Positions 9,658-17,316 of a stretch of 64,000 bases of DNA are shown piece after piece. Numbering within the stretch: the first letter of the stretch is position 1; the number at the start of each line of letters is the position of its first letter. The notes beneath the pieces were generated by a model. The model saw only the letters and a program-made list of their open reading frames with translations, did no database searches and had not been told where the DNA came from. This stretch comes from Synechococcus sp. CCY 0621 (GTDB lineage Bacteria; Cyanobacteriota; Cyanobacteriia; PCC-6307; Cyanobiaceae), in contig NZ_JAFKRH010000026.1 of the NCBI RefSeq assembly GCF_019038465.1, positions 1 through 64,000 of the forward strand, written 5' to 3'. The translations under genes were made by a program, and so were the position numbers.

Positions 9658-9779
9658 AGCGCGACGTCTGAGACCGACCACCCCGGCCGTCAAGCCCCCG
9701 CAGGGACGCTCCGGTCAGCGGCTGCCCCCCCTTGCCCGAGCCCGAAGAGCTTGGTTTGCTGGTGTCGTCCCCATCACCC

Positions 9780-9806
9780 GCCCGGGCCTTGGCCTCGGGC
9801 TTTTTT
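9780..9806 (+). terminator. Rho-independent terminator
   Basis: GCCCGGGCC and GGCCTCGGGC form a GC-rich hairpin with one bulge, followed by six T residues. It closes the transcript of the small genes from tRNA-Ala onward. The 122 bases before it hold no recognisable gene. Confidence 0.85.
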
Positions 9807-9926
9807 ATTGGTATCCCCTATCGGTGGGGGGAAAATGCTGTCAAGACGCCAGAGATGGTGTAGACAAGAGGTCGCAGGGTTTGGGCCGGGTGATGGGGAT
9901 CACCGCCAGCGGCTTTTCACCCTTGG

Positions 9927-10313
9927 GTGTTGAGCCCCCTGCTCCCCCTTCTCAACAGCGGCAGGTTTCCACCATTGCCTCCCCGCTTCCAGCAGACCCG
10001 ATTCCAGCAGCGCATCACCCAGTCGGGCAATCTGCTGGAGGCCTGGGCGCAGAATCCCTGGCGGCGCCTTTCCCTGCTGCTGATTGTGCTGCTGAGCGGA
10101 TTCGTGGTCGGCGGCGGCATCGGCTCGATCACCGGCGCCCTGTCCCTGTTTGATCCCCTCGGGGCCCTGGTCTGTGTGCTGGCCATCGAGCTGGCGGCCC
10201 GTCTGCGCAGAAAGCTGCTGCGCCAGCCCCTGAAACTGCGGCTGCAGGTGCTCGACATGGCCCGCATGGGGCTGCTCTACGGCCTGCTGCTGGATGGCTT
10301 CAAGCTGCTCTGA
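9927..10313 (+). CDS. ycf20: Ycf20-like membrane protein (DUF565)
   Basis: The core NPWRRLSLLLIVLLSGFVVGGGIGSITGA, two hydrophobic segments (about residues 46-66 and 74-90) and a basic tail match the Ycf20/DUF565 family of cyanobacteria and plastids. Mutants of the eukaryotic protein are affected in non-photochemical quenching; the cyanobacterial role is unclear. The ORF begins with GTG at 9927 and would be 128 residues; the first 30 residues are proline-rich and poorly family-like, so translation may start later. It converges with pyrB. Confidence 0.8.
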   Translation: MLSPLLPLLNSGRFPPLPPRFQQTRFQQRITQSGNLLEAWAQNPWRRLSLLLIVLLSGFVVGGGIGSITGALSLFDPLGALVCVLAIELAARLRRKLLRQPLKLRLQVLDMARMGLLYGLLLDGFKLL

Positions 10314-10332
10314 GAGGTGCCGCTGACGGCGC

Positions 10333-11343
10333 TCAGGTGGCGGCGAGCAGATACAGCAAGGCCATGCGGGTCGGGATGCCGTTGCGGACCTGTTCCTCCA
10401 CCAGACAGCGGCCGGCATCATCCAGCAGCTCGCCGGCGATCTCCACCCCCCGGTTCACCGGGCCGGGGTGCAGCACCGGCACCCCGTCGCCGCAGAGGGC
10501 GAGGCGCCGGTGGCTGAGGCCGTACTGGCGGTGATAGGTGTCCAGGCTGGTGAGCAGGTGCTGCTGCATCCGCTCCTTCTGCAGGCGCAGGGTCATCACC
10601 GCATCGGCCCCGGGCAGGGCCTGCTCCAGCCGGCGCTCCACTTTCACCCGGCCCCGGGTGACCACCGGATCGGCAGCCTGCCCCGGCGGCGGCGCCAGGA
10701 TGAAGTCGGCGAAGCAGTCGGGCAGCAGGGTCGGCGGACCGCAGAGCACCACATCGGCGCCGCAGGCGGTGAGGGCCCAGAGGTTGGAGCGGGCCACCCG
10801 GGAATGGAGCACGTCGCCGACGATGACGATGCGGCGGCCCCGCAGGCTCTCGGGGGTGGGGGCCTCGGGGGAGAAATGACGCGCCAGGGTGAAGAGGTCA
10901 AGCAGGCCCTGGCTGGGATGGCTGTGCAGGCCATCACCGGCGTTGAGCACGGACACCCGCTCGCCACAGCGATCCAGGTCGCGGGCCAGGCTGTGGGGCA
11001 CACCGGTGCAGCGGTGGCGCACCACCAGGATGTCGGCCCCCATCGCCACGTAGGTGCGGGCGGTGTCCAGCAGGCTTTCCCCCTTGCTGAGGGAACTGGA
11101 GGACGGGGAAAAGCTCTGCACCTCGGCCGACAGCCGCTTGGCCGCCAGTTCGAAGCTGGTGCGGGTGCGGGTGCTGGGCTCGAAGAACAGGCTGGTCATC
11201 AGCCGGCCCTGCAGGGCGGGCAACCGGCGCGCACCGGCCACGGGCAGGGCCCGAAAGCGCTGGGCCAGTTCCAGAACGGTGGCGAAGTCTGCGACCGAAA
11301 AGGACGCCAGGTCGAGCACGTGGCGGTGACTCCAGCCGCTCAA
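10333..11343 (-). CDS. pyrB: Aspartate carbamoyltransferase catalytic subunit
   Basis: It joins carbamoyl phosphate and aspartate in the committed step of pyrimidine synthesis. The carbamoyl-phosphate site [13 protein letters not shown] is at about residues 53-65, the second-domain [12 protein letters not shown] and the late LHPGPVNRG motif are present, and 336 residues is the normal length. No pyrI lies beside it. Its ATG overlaps the stop codon of the upstream DNA glycosylase gene (ATGA, 11340-11343), so the two are translationally coupled. Confidence 0.97.
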   Translation of the reverse strand: MSGWSHRHVLDLASFSVADFATVLELAQRFRALPVAGARRLPALQGRLMTSLFFEPSTRTRTSFELAAKRLSAEVQSFSPSSSSLSKGESLLDTARTYVAMGADILVVRHRCTGVPHSLARDLDRCGERVSVLNAGDGLHSHPSQGLLDLFTLARHFSPEAPTPESLRGRRIVIVGDVLHSRVARSNLWALTACGADVVLCGPPTLLPDCFADFILAPPPGQAADPVVTRGRVKVERRLEQALPGADAVMTLRLQKERMQQHLLTSLDTYHRQYGLSHRRLALCGDGVPVLHPGPVNRGVEIAGELLDDAGRCLVEEQVRNGIPTRMALLYLLAAT

Positions 11344-12005
11344 GGCGTCCTGCTCCCATCGAACGTTCCAACCGTAGAGGCCAGCACGGCCGCCAACCCA
11401 TCGAGGCGGGGGGTGCGATCGCCCCGGGCCCGCCGGCTGACACTGCGGCTGGCGCGCAGGTACCAGCGCCAGGGCAGCTCCTGCCCCTGGGACACGCCGA
11501 TGCGCTGGGTCTGCAGCACCCCCGCCTCGCCAGCCTCTGCCGCCAGCTCAGGCGGCCGGGGCGCCAGCCAGAGGCCGGAAGCCGGTGCGGCCAGCAGGCC
11601 GTCGTGGCCGCGGTCGAGGCCGAAACGGCGGGCCAGCAGGCCCGGCCCGGCGGCCGTCCGCTCCGGCTCCCCCGGCAGGGCGGCCGCCCGCAGCAGCACG
11701 CCATTGGCCCAGTCGCGCCGGCCGGTGACGACGTTGACGCAGTGATACACCCCGTAGGTGAGATACACGTAGAAGCGGCCGGGCTCGCCGAAGAGGGTGT
11801 CGTTGCTGGGGCTGCGGCGGCGGTGGCCATGGCAGGCGGGCTCCGATTGGCAGTAGGCCTCGGTCTCGACGATCACGCCCGCCAGCAGTGCCCCATCGGG
11901 CTGGCGTTTCAGCAGCAGGCAGCCGAGCAGCTCGGGGGCCACCACCTCGGCGGGGCGGGCAAAGAAGCGCGGGGGGAGGGCGGGGACGGCCTCGCGGACG
12001 TTCAC
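11340..12005 (-). CDS. mpg: 3-methyladenine DNA glycosylase, AAG/MPG type
   Basis: This base-excision-repair enzyme removes alkylated and deaminated purines. Family landmarks are the [18 protein letters not shown] start, the catalytic glutamate region VIVETEAY, the intercalating tyrosine region [16 protein letters not shown], and a [10 protein letters not shown] block. The GTG at 12005 gives 221 residues, close to bacterial AAG proteins; the open frame continues upstream, but that part has no family similarity. It is cotranscribed with pyrB through a 4-bp overlap. Confidence 0.92.
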   Translation of the reverse strand: MNVREAVPALPPRFFARPAEVVAPELLGCLLLKRQPDGALLAGVIVETEAYCQSEPACHGHRRRSPSNDTLFGEPGRFYVYLTYGVYHCVNVVTGRRDWANGVLLRAAALPGEPERTAAGPGLLARRFGLDRGHDGLLAAPASGLWLAPRPPELAAEAGEAGVLQTQRIGVSQGQELPWRWYLRASRSVSRRARGDRTPRLDGLAAVLASTVGTFDGSRTP

Positions 12006-12134
12006 GGGCGGCGACGCGGGGGAATGGTGCGGGGAAGCGGACCCAGAAGGCCCGAGGGGGGCAGGCCCGGCGCGGCGGGGCCACACTGGCGGCAGTCCTG
12101 ACCTGTCAGGCTCCCGCCGATCAACGCTTCCCGC

Positions 12135-12272
12135 ATGGAAACCGCCAGCTTCAACCTCGGCACCGTCCTGCTGGCCGTCAGCGGCCTGTTCGTGCTGACC
12201 ACCCTGTTCTTCGGCACCAAGGGCGGCTACTACGACACCGACGACTACGACGGCAACGGCACCGCCCACTGA
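12135..12272 (+). CDS. Unrecognised 45-residue single-span membrane protein
   Basis: The product starts [15 protein letters not shown], has one hydrophobic segment (about residues 8-26) and ends in a tail rich in Tyr, Asp and Gly ([14 protein letters not shown]). Size and shape match the small one-span subunits of cyanobacterial thylakoid complexes such as NDH-1 or photosystem subunits, but I cannot name it. The ATG is preceded only by a weak ribosome site. It is divergent from mpg and converges with the DUF6679-like gene. The clean start, stop and amphiphilic design support a real gene. Confidence 0.6.
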   Translation: METASFNLGTVLLAVSGLFVLTTLFFGTKGGYYDTDDYDGNGTAH

Positions 12273-12300
12273 TCACTGCCCACTGAATCCGGCGGGCTGA

Positions 12301-12597
12301 TCAGGGACGCCCGAGCCGCTCGGCCTCGGGACAGTCGCCGGTGGTGGGCAGGTCGTCGGCATCGGCGGAGAGGCTCACCGAGGCCAGCCGGGTGCTGACG
12401 GCCCCGATTGAGGCGAGGCGGACGCTCTCCTCCCAGCTGTGGCGCTCGTCACCGTCTTCCTCGTCGAAGCGGAGGGTGACCAGATCGCCCTCGATCTCCA
12501 CCACCAGAGCCCGCTCGATCCAGCGCTGCTGGTCGAGCAGATAGACCCAGACCGGCCGCTGCTCCAGGCGAAATCGGTCGAGCTTGCGATGCAGCAT
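12301..12597 (-). CDS. Conserved cyanobacterial protein, DUF6679-like
   Basis: A 98-residue soluble protein. The start MLHRKLDRFRLEQRPVWVYL and the core QQRWIERALVVEIEGDLVTLRF followed by SWEESVRLASIG resemble a small beta-rich family of cyanobacteria that I recall as DUF6679; the number is from memory. The ATG at 12597 was chosen over longer alternatives because the family-like sequence begins there. It is divergent from the creatininase-family gene, with a 49-bp gap between the starts. Confidence 0.72.
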   Translation of the reverse strand: MLHRKLDRFRLEQRPVWVYLLDQQRWIERALVVEIEGDLVTLRFDEEDGDERHSWEESVRLASIGAVSTRLASVSLSADADDLPTTGDCPEAERLGRP

Positions 12598-12646
12598 CGT
12601 GACGCCGCGGATAGGGTCGATCCTAGGCAGCACGGCGCCGGCCGCC

Positions 12647-13486
12647 ATGTTCACCATGACCCGATCCATGCCCAGCACCGCCCCAGGCCCCAGCACGGTT
12701 CCGGGCCCCGTCGCCGGCAGCGAGGCGATCCGGCTGCAGCTGCGCAGCTGGCCCGAGGTGGAGGCCTACCTGGCCCACTGCCGTGGGGTGATCGTGCCGC
12801 TGGGCTCCACCGAGCAGCACGGGCCCACCGGCGCCATCGGCACCGACGCCCTCACCGCCGAAGCGGTGGCCCTGGAGGTGGGACGTCGCACGGGCGTGCT
12901 GGTGACGCCCGCCCAGGCCTTCGGCATGGCCGAGCACCATCTGGGCTTCGCCGGCACCATCAGCCTGCAGCCCTCCACCCTGCTGGCGGTCCTCCATGAC
13001 GTGGTGCTTTCCCTGGCGCGCCACGGCTTCGAGCGCATCTACGTGATCAACGGCCACGGCGGCAACATCGCCACGGCCCGGGCCGCGTTCGCCCAGGCCT
13101 ACGGCACGGCCGCGGCCAGGGGCCTGCCGGGGGCCGAGCGGCTGCGCTGCCGTCTGGCCAACTGGTTCACCGCCGGCCCGGTGATGCGGGAGGCCCGCGA
13201 TCGCTACGGCGAGCGGGAGGGGCACCATGCGACCCCCAGCGAGATCGCCCTCACCCTGCACCTGGAGCCGAGCCTCTTGGCCAAGCAGCGGCCCCTGCCC
13301 GAGGCGGCGCCGGCCGGGCCGATCCACGGCCCCGAGGACTTCCGCCGCCGCCATCCCGATGGCCGCATGGGCTCCGACCCCTTCCTGGCCACGGCCGACG
13401 ACGGCGCCCGCTTCCTGGAGCTGGCGGCCGCGGCCCTGAGTGAGGACCTGGCCGCTTTCCTGGGGCCGGAAGGGGACGGCGGCTAG
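12647..13486 (+). CDS. Creatininase-family amidohydrolase
   Basis: The fold and metal site match the creatininase family: PLGSTEQHGPTGAIGTDALTAEAV supplies the first Glu, His and Asp, FGMAEHHLGFAGTISL follows, and VINGHGGNI is the conserved central loop. Relatives include creatininase, arginine-pyrrolidone hydrolases and the riboflavin-pathway enzyme ArfB, so the substrate here is open. About 279 residues from the ATG at 12647; an ATG at 12656 is also possible. The first 24 residues are Pro/Ser-rich and probably disordered. It lies just upstream of gatC. Confidence 0.85.
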   Translation: MFTMTRSMPSTAPGPSTVPGPVAGSEAIRLQLRSWPEVEAYLAHCRGVIVPLGSTEQHGPTGAIGTDALTAEAVALEVGRRTGVLVTPAQAFGMAEHHLGFAGTISLQPSTLLAVLHDVVLSLARHGFERIYVINGHGGNIATARAAFAQAYGTAAARGLPGAERLRCRLANWFTAGPVMREARDRYGEREGHHATPSEIALTLHLEPSLLAKQRPLPEAAPAGPIHGPEDFRRRHPDGRMGSDPFLATADDGARFLELAAAALSEDLAAFLGPEGDGG

Positions 13487-13513
13487 GTTCGGGTTCGGAT
13501 GTGTGGACGGACG

Positions 13514-13807
13514 ATGGGACGGATCTCAGAAGAGGACGTGCGCAAGGTGGCCCACCTGGCCCGCCTGGCCCTGCCGGAAGAGCGCATCGCCACCTACACC
13601 GGCCAACTCGAGCGGATCCTCGACTACGTGGCCCATCTGGAGCAGGTGGACACCGAAGGGGTGCCCCCCACCACCCGGGCGGTGGAGGTGGTGAACGTGA
13701 CCCGCCCCGACGCGGTGGACCCCACCCCGGTACGGGAAGAACTGCTCTCGCTAGCTCCCCAGCGGGAAGGCGATTTCTTCCGGGTGCCCCGGATCCTGGG
13801 GGACTAG
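13514..13807 (+). CDS. gatC: Asp-tRNA(Asn)/Glu-tRNA(Gln) amidotransferase subunit C
   Basis: GatC is the small subunit that holds GatA and GatB together in the tRNA-dependent transamidation of Glu-tRNA(Gln). The start [23 protein letters not shown] and the terminal [12 protein letters not shown] block are diagnostic, and 97 residues is the usual length. An ATG at 13499 would add five residues without family similarity. Its stop overlaps the convergent crtR stop by four bases. Confidence 0.95.
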   Translation: MGRISEEDVRKVAHLARLALPEERIATYTGQLERILDYVAHLEQVDTEGVPPTTRAVEVVNVTRPDAVDPTPVREELLSLAPQREGDFFRVPRILGD

Positions 13808-14823
13808 CGAACGGGTGAGACGGCGGTGCGGTGCAACAGCTCCAGCACCCGCCGGCGGGCATGGCGGGTGGGCATCAGCCTGACGATGGGCCGCAGGCGG
13901 CTGCGGCGCTTCTTGTGGGAGCGCACGCCAAGGAAGATGTCGTAAAGGAAGTTGAGGCTGTCGGTGCGGCTCTCGAACAGTCCCAGCCGCTGGGGGGAAC
14001 CCTTGGCATCAAGAATCGGCTTGGTGGCGTGATACGCAGGCTGGTATTCAAACCAGGGGATCGACGGCCAGAGGTGGTGAATCAGGTGATAGTTCTGGCC
14101 CATGATCAGCCAGTTCATCAGCCTGCTGGGGTAGACGCGGGCGTTGTGCCAGCGGTTGCGGGACTGGAAGGGGCGATGGGGCAGATAGTCGAAGAACAGG
14201 CCCAGGGTGACCCCCACCATCAGGGCCGGGGCGAACCAGCAGTTGAACACGAACGGCAGGAAGTTGTGGCGGGCGGCCGCCACAACAATCAGCACGAAGA
14301 TGGTGCGGGCCAGGACCCACTCAAACAGTTCGTTGTGGCGCCAGAGGCGATGTTTGAAGAAAAAGACTTCGTGATAGAAAAATCGCGGCGCGATCAGCCA
14401 CAGGGGCCCGAAGGTGCTGACGATGTGATCGGGATCGAGCTTGGGATCGTTGACGTGGGCGTGGTGCTGCAGGTGCACCCGTGTGAACACCGGGAAGCTG
14501 AAGCCCAGCAGCAGGGCGGCGCCGTGGCCCATCACCGCGTTCCAGAAGCGGTGGGGATGGGCGGCGTTGTGGCAGGCGTCGTGGATCACCGTGCCTTCCA
14601 GGTGCAGGGCCAGGAAGCCCAGGGCCAGCAGGGGCGGCAGGGGCCAGCCGCCAACGAACCAGCCCCAGATCGTCAGGGCCGCCAGGCCATAGCCGGCCAG
14701 AAACAGGCCCACCGTGGGGTTCCAGGCGGCAGGGGGATCGAGGTACTCCCTCGGAACGCTGCGCCGAGGCACGGCCGTGGTCGCGGCCAGGGTGGCGGAC
14801 GAGGGTGCCAGCGTGTCGGTCAT
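13804..14823 (-). CDS. crtR: Beta-carotene hydroxylase, CrtR type
   Basis: CrtR hydroxylates beta-ionone rings to make zeaxanthin and related xanthophylls in the membrane. The three histidine boxes of the di-iron desaturase-like family are intact: [18 protein letters not shown] and [12 protein letters not shown]. Hydrophobic segments lie before and between the boxes. 339 residues fits cyanobacterial CrtR. The arginine-rich C-terminus (KKRRSRLRP onward) is longer than the catalytic core requires. It converges with gatC. Confidence 0.95.
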   Translation of the reverse strand: MTDTLAPSSATLAATTAVPRRSVPREYLDPPAAWNPTVGLFLAGYGLAALTIWGWFVGGWPLPPLLALGFLALHLEGTVIHDACHNAAHPHRFWNAVMGHGAALLLGFSFPVFTRVHLQHHAHVNDPKLDPDHIVSTFGPLWLIAPRFFYHEVFFFKHRLWRHNELFEWVLARTIFVLIVVAAARHNFLPFVFNCWFAPALMVGVTLGLFFDYLPHRPFQSRNRWHNARVYPSRLMNWLIMGQNYHLIHHLWPSIPWFEYQPAYHATKPILDAKGSPQRLGLFESRTDSLNFLYDIFLGVRSHKKRRSRLRPIVRLMPTRHARRRVLELLHRTAVSPVR

Positions 14824-14896
14824 GACCTGGGCCAGGTCTGGAGTCCCGAGGGAGGACCCAGATTACGGAACCCGCCCCATCGGCGCGACAGCACCA

Positions 14897-16447
14897 TCAC
14901 GGCTGATTTGGGGCAACCGGCAGGGTGCGCAGGTTGGCGGTGACATCCACCAGGGGGAACTCCGTGTCGCCCCAGCCATCGGGGGGCAGCAGCGACGGGG
15001 CGCTCGGGCTCGGGCCGACGGCGACACCAGCGGTAAAGGCGCCGTCGGTCCAGGCCAGCAGCAGCCCCCGCAGGGCCCCGCCGCCCTCCTCGTAGGAGGA
15101 GCGCAGGTTGAAGTGGTCGCCATCTTTGGCCAGCACCAGCCGGTGGCCGCCGCCCACGTTGCGTGCCTCCAGCGCCATGGGCCGCAGGGCCTCGGGCCCG
15201 GAGGGCACCACCCAGTCGCGGCTGCCGCTCACCACCAGTGCCCGGGCGGTCATGGTGCGGGCTGAGCCCTGGTCGAACAGCAGCGACATCGGCGGACTGA
15301 CCGCTACCACCGCCTTGACGCGGGGATCAGCCAGGCCGGCCTGGTCGGCGGAGGTGAGGAAACTGCACTGCAGCACCCAGCTGATGTTGCGTTCCGGATT
15401 GGTGACGTCCTTGCAGAAGCGGTTGAGCAGGCCCGCGCTGGGTCGGGCCCCGGCCAGCTGCAGCACCGTTGTGGCGCCATAGGACTGGCCCATCGCCACG
15501 ACGTTGTCGGTGCGCAGGCCCGCCGGCAAGGCCAGGCTGCCCGCCGCGGCCGCATCGATCACCGCGCTCATGTCCATGGGCCGCAGCCTCAGGTCATCCG
15601 GGCTGGGGGGCGGCATCTGGCCGGAGAGCATGGCCTGCTGCTGTGAGCGGTCGCTGCCGGGGTGACGGGGCAGCAGCACCGTGTAGCCATGGCTGGCCAG
15701 GTGCCGGCCCCAGCCCTCGAAGCTTTCCGGGTCGTCCCAGAGGCCATGGGAGATCAGCACCAGGCGGCCATTGGAGCCCGTTTCCGGCTGGATCGTGACC
15801 ACCTGCAGGGGCTTGGGGCGGTGCTGGACGGGGATCGCCAGCTCCTGGCGCTTCACCGCCAGCGGGCCCGTCTGGCTGAGGGCCGGGTTGATCGCGGCGG
15901 CGGGCAGGGACGTCACCAGGGAGTTGCCCAGACGTTGCTGCCTGGTGACGCGATCAATGGCAAGGACCACCCGCTGCAGATCCACCGAAGCGCTCTTGCC
16001 GGGCATGGCTTCGAGCACGTCCAGCAGGTTGAGGCTGCCCTTCGCCTGGCTGGCGGCCAGCGAAGCGGCCAACCCCTGGCTGTCGATCGGCTGGGTAACC
16101 CCCTCCACCAGCACCACCGAAGAGAGCAGCAGCAGCACCTGGTTGACCAGGGGCGACCCGACCGACTGCTCGGCGAAGGCCTTCAGCGGCAGGGGCAGGG
16201 GGGTCTGGAAAGCCTCGACCAGCCTCTGGCCGATCGCCCCATCGGTGGCCCGGTCGAGCTCGGCAAGATCGCTGTCGCCGGAGAGCAGTTTGCGCTGATC
16301 CCTGAGCTCGCTGAGCTGGATCGTGAACGGGGTATCGATCAGGGGAAGGATCATCTGGATCTGCTCCAGCGCCTGGCCAGGCGCCCCCGCCAGCAGCGAC
16401 CCAGCGCCCAGGAGCAGCGCCGTGAGCTGGCGGAGTGGGCTCTTCAT
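14897..16447 (-). CDS. Exported alpha/beta hydrolase with N-terminal DUF1400-like domain
   Basis: A 516-residue protein with a Sec-type signal (MKSPLRQLTALLLGAGSLLA, cleavage near GQA). Residues 25 to about 220 resemble the DUF1400 domain placed before cyanobacterial dienelactone-hydrolase-like domains. The hydrolase part has the oxyanion strand VLISHGLWD, the nucleophile elbow GQSYGATTV, an Asp candidate in VSGSRDWVV and a His in KDGDHFN. A lipase or esterase acting outside the cytoplasm is likely; the substrate is unknown. It is a single-gene unit upstream of crtR on the same strand. Confidence 0.87.
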   Translation of the reverse strand: MKSPLRQLTALLLGAGSLLAGAPGQALEQIQMILPLIDTPFTIQLSELRDQRKLLSGDSDLAELDRATDGAIGQRLVEAFQTPLPLPLKAFAEQSVGSPLVNQVLLLLSSVVLVEGVTQPIDSQGLAASLAASQAKGSLNLLDVLEAMPGKSASVDLQRVVLAIDRVTRQQRLGNSLVTSLPAAAINPALSQTGPLAVKRQELAIPVQHRPKPLQVVTIQPETGSNGRLVLISHGLWDDPESFEGWGRHLASHGYTVLLPRHPGSDRSQQQAMLSGQMPPPSPDDLRLRPMDMSAVIDAAAAGSLALPAGLRTDNVVAMGQSYGATTVLQLAGARPSAGLLNRFCKDVTNPERNISWVLQCSFLTSADQAGLADPRVKAVVAVSPPMSLLFDQGSARTMTARALVVSGSRDWVVPSGPEALRPMALEARNVGGGHRLVLAKDGDHFNLRSSYEEGGGALRGLLLAWTDGAFTAGVAVGPSPSAPSLLPPDGWGDTEFPLVDVTANLRTLPVAPNQP

Positions 16448-16524
16448 GCTTCGGTTCCTGATGGTGGTCAGCGTAGGTGTGCCACCCAAACGACACCCCT
16501 GGGATGGCCTGGATCGCTCATCGA

Positions 16525-16606
<82 letters not shown>

Positions 16607-16673
16607 GCTGAGCAACTCTAAGCAGCGGCGCCGTCGCCATCTGAACGAAGCAGCCCCAGCGTCACCGCCCAGA

Positions 16674-17291
16674 ATGGACAGAGATGTTGTCCTGGCCATG
16701 CTTGCCACCCTCGGAGGCTCCCTGGCCCTGCTGTTCGGGCTGCTGCTGCTGCTGCTGCCGCTGCTGGCCTCCGAGCTGAGTCGGGCCCGGGACTCGGTCT
16801 GGGGGGCGGTGGTGCTGCTGCTGGGCCTGGTGCTGGTCACCAGCGCCGAACGGCTCACAGGCGCGCCGATGCTGGCGGTGCTCTGCGGCGGCCTGCTGAT
16901 CGGCCGGCTCGGGGTGGAAGTGGGCCAGGGCCGCTGGCGGCTGCTGACGGAGGAGGAACGCCAGCGGCTGTGGTCGGTGGAGCGCTGGCAGACCAGCCTG
17001 AGCCAGATCGGCGCCTCCCTCGGCCGCCTGCTGCAACTGGCCAGCGGCGTGGTGGGCGGGCTGGGCTCCTGGCTGGCGGAACGGCGCACGGCCCGCCCCG
17101 CCAGCACCAAGAAATGGGTGCGGCCCGAAGCCAAGGTGCCAGAAGTGGAGGAGCCGGTGGAGCCTGGCGACGATCCCGTCGTGGTCAGCGGCTTCGAGGA
17201 GATCGACGCCCTGCTGGAGCAGGCGGTGCCGGAAGCCCCGCCCGAGCCGGCGACGCCGGAGCCGGGGGAGGGTCTCGGCGAAGCGGGATAA
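16674..17291 (+). CDS. Ycf66-like membrane protein
   Basis: A 205-residue protein with three hydrophobic segments in the first 85 residues (about 7-31, 39-58 and 63-80), then a charged cytosolic-type region (RWRLLTEEERQRLWSVERWQ) and an acidic, proline-rich tail. Layout and position just before ileS match proteins called Ycf66 family in Synechococcus-type genomes, but that assignment is from memory. The function is unknown. The ATG at 16674 is used because upstream codons run into tRNA-Leu. Confidence 0.65.
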   Translation: MDRDVVLAMLATLGGSLALLFGLLLLLLPLLASELSRARDSVWGAVVLLLGLVLVTSAERLTGAPMLAVLCGGLLIGRLGVEVGQGRWRLLTEEERQRLWSVERWQTSLSQIGASLGRLLQLASGVVGGLGSWLAERRTARPASTKKWVRPEAKVPEVEEPVEPGDDPVVVSGFEEIDALLEQAVPEAPPEPATPEPGEGLGEAG

Positions 17292-17316
17292 TCCAGCCTT
17301 CTCGCGCCCCGGCGAC

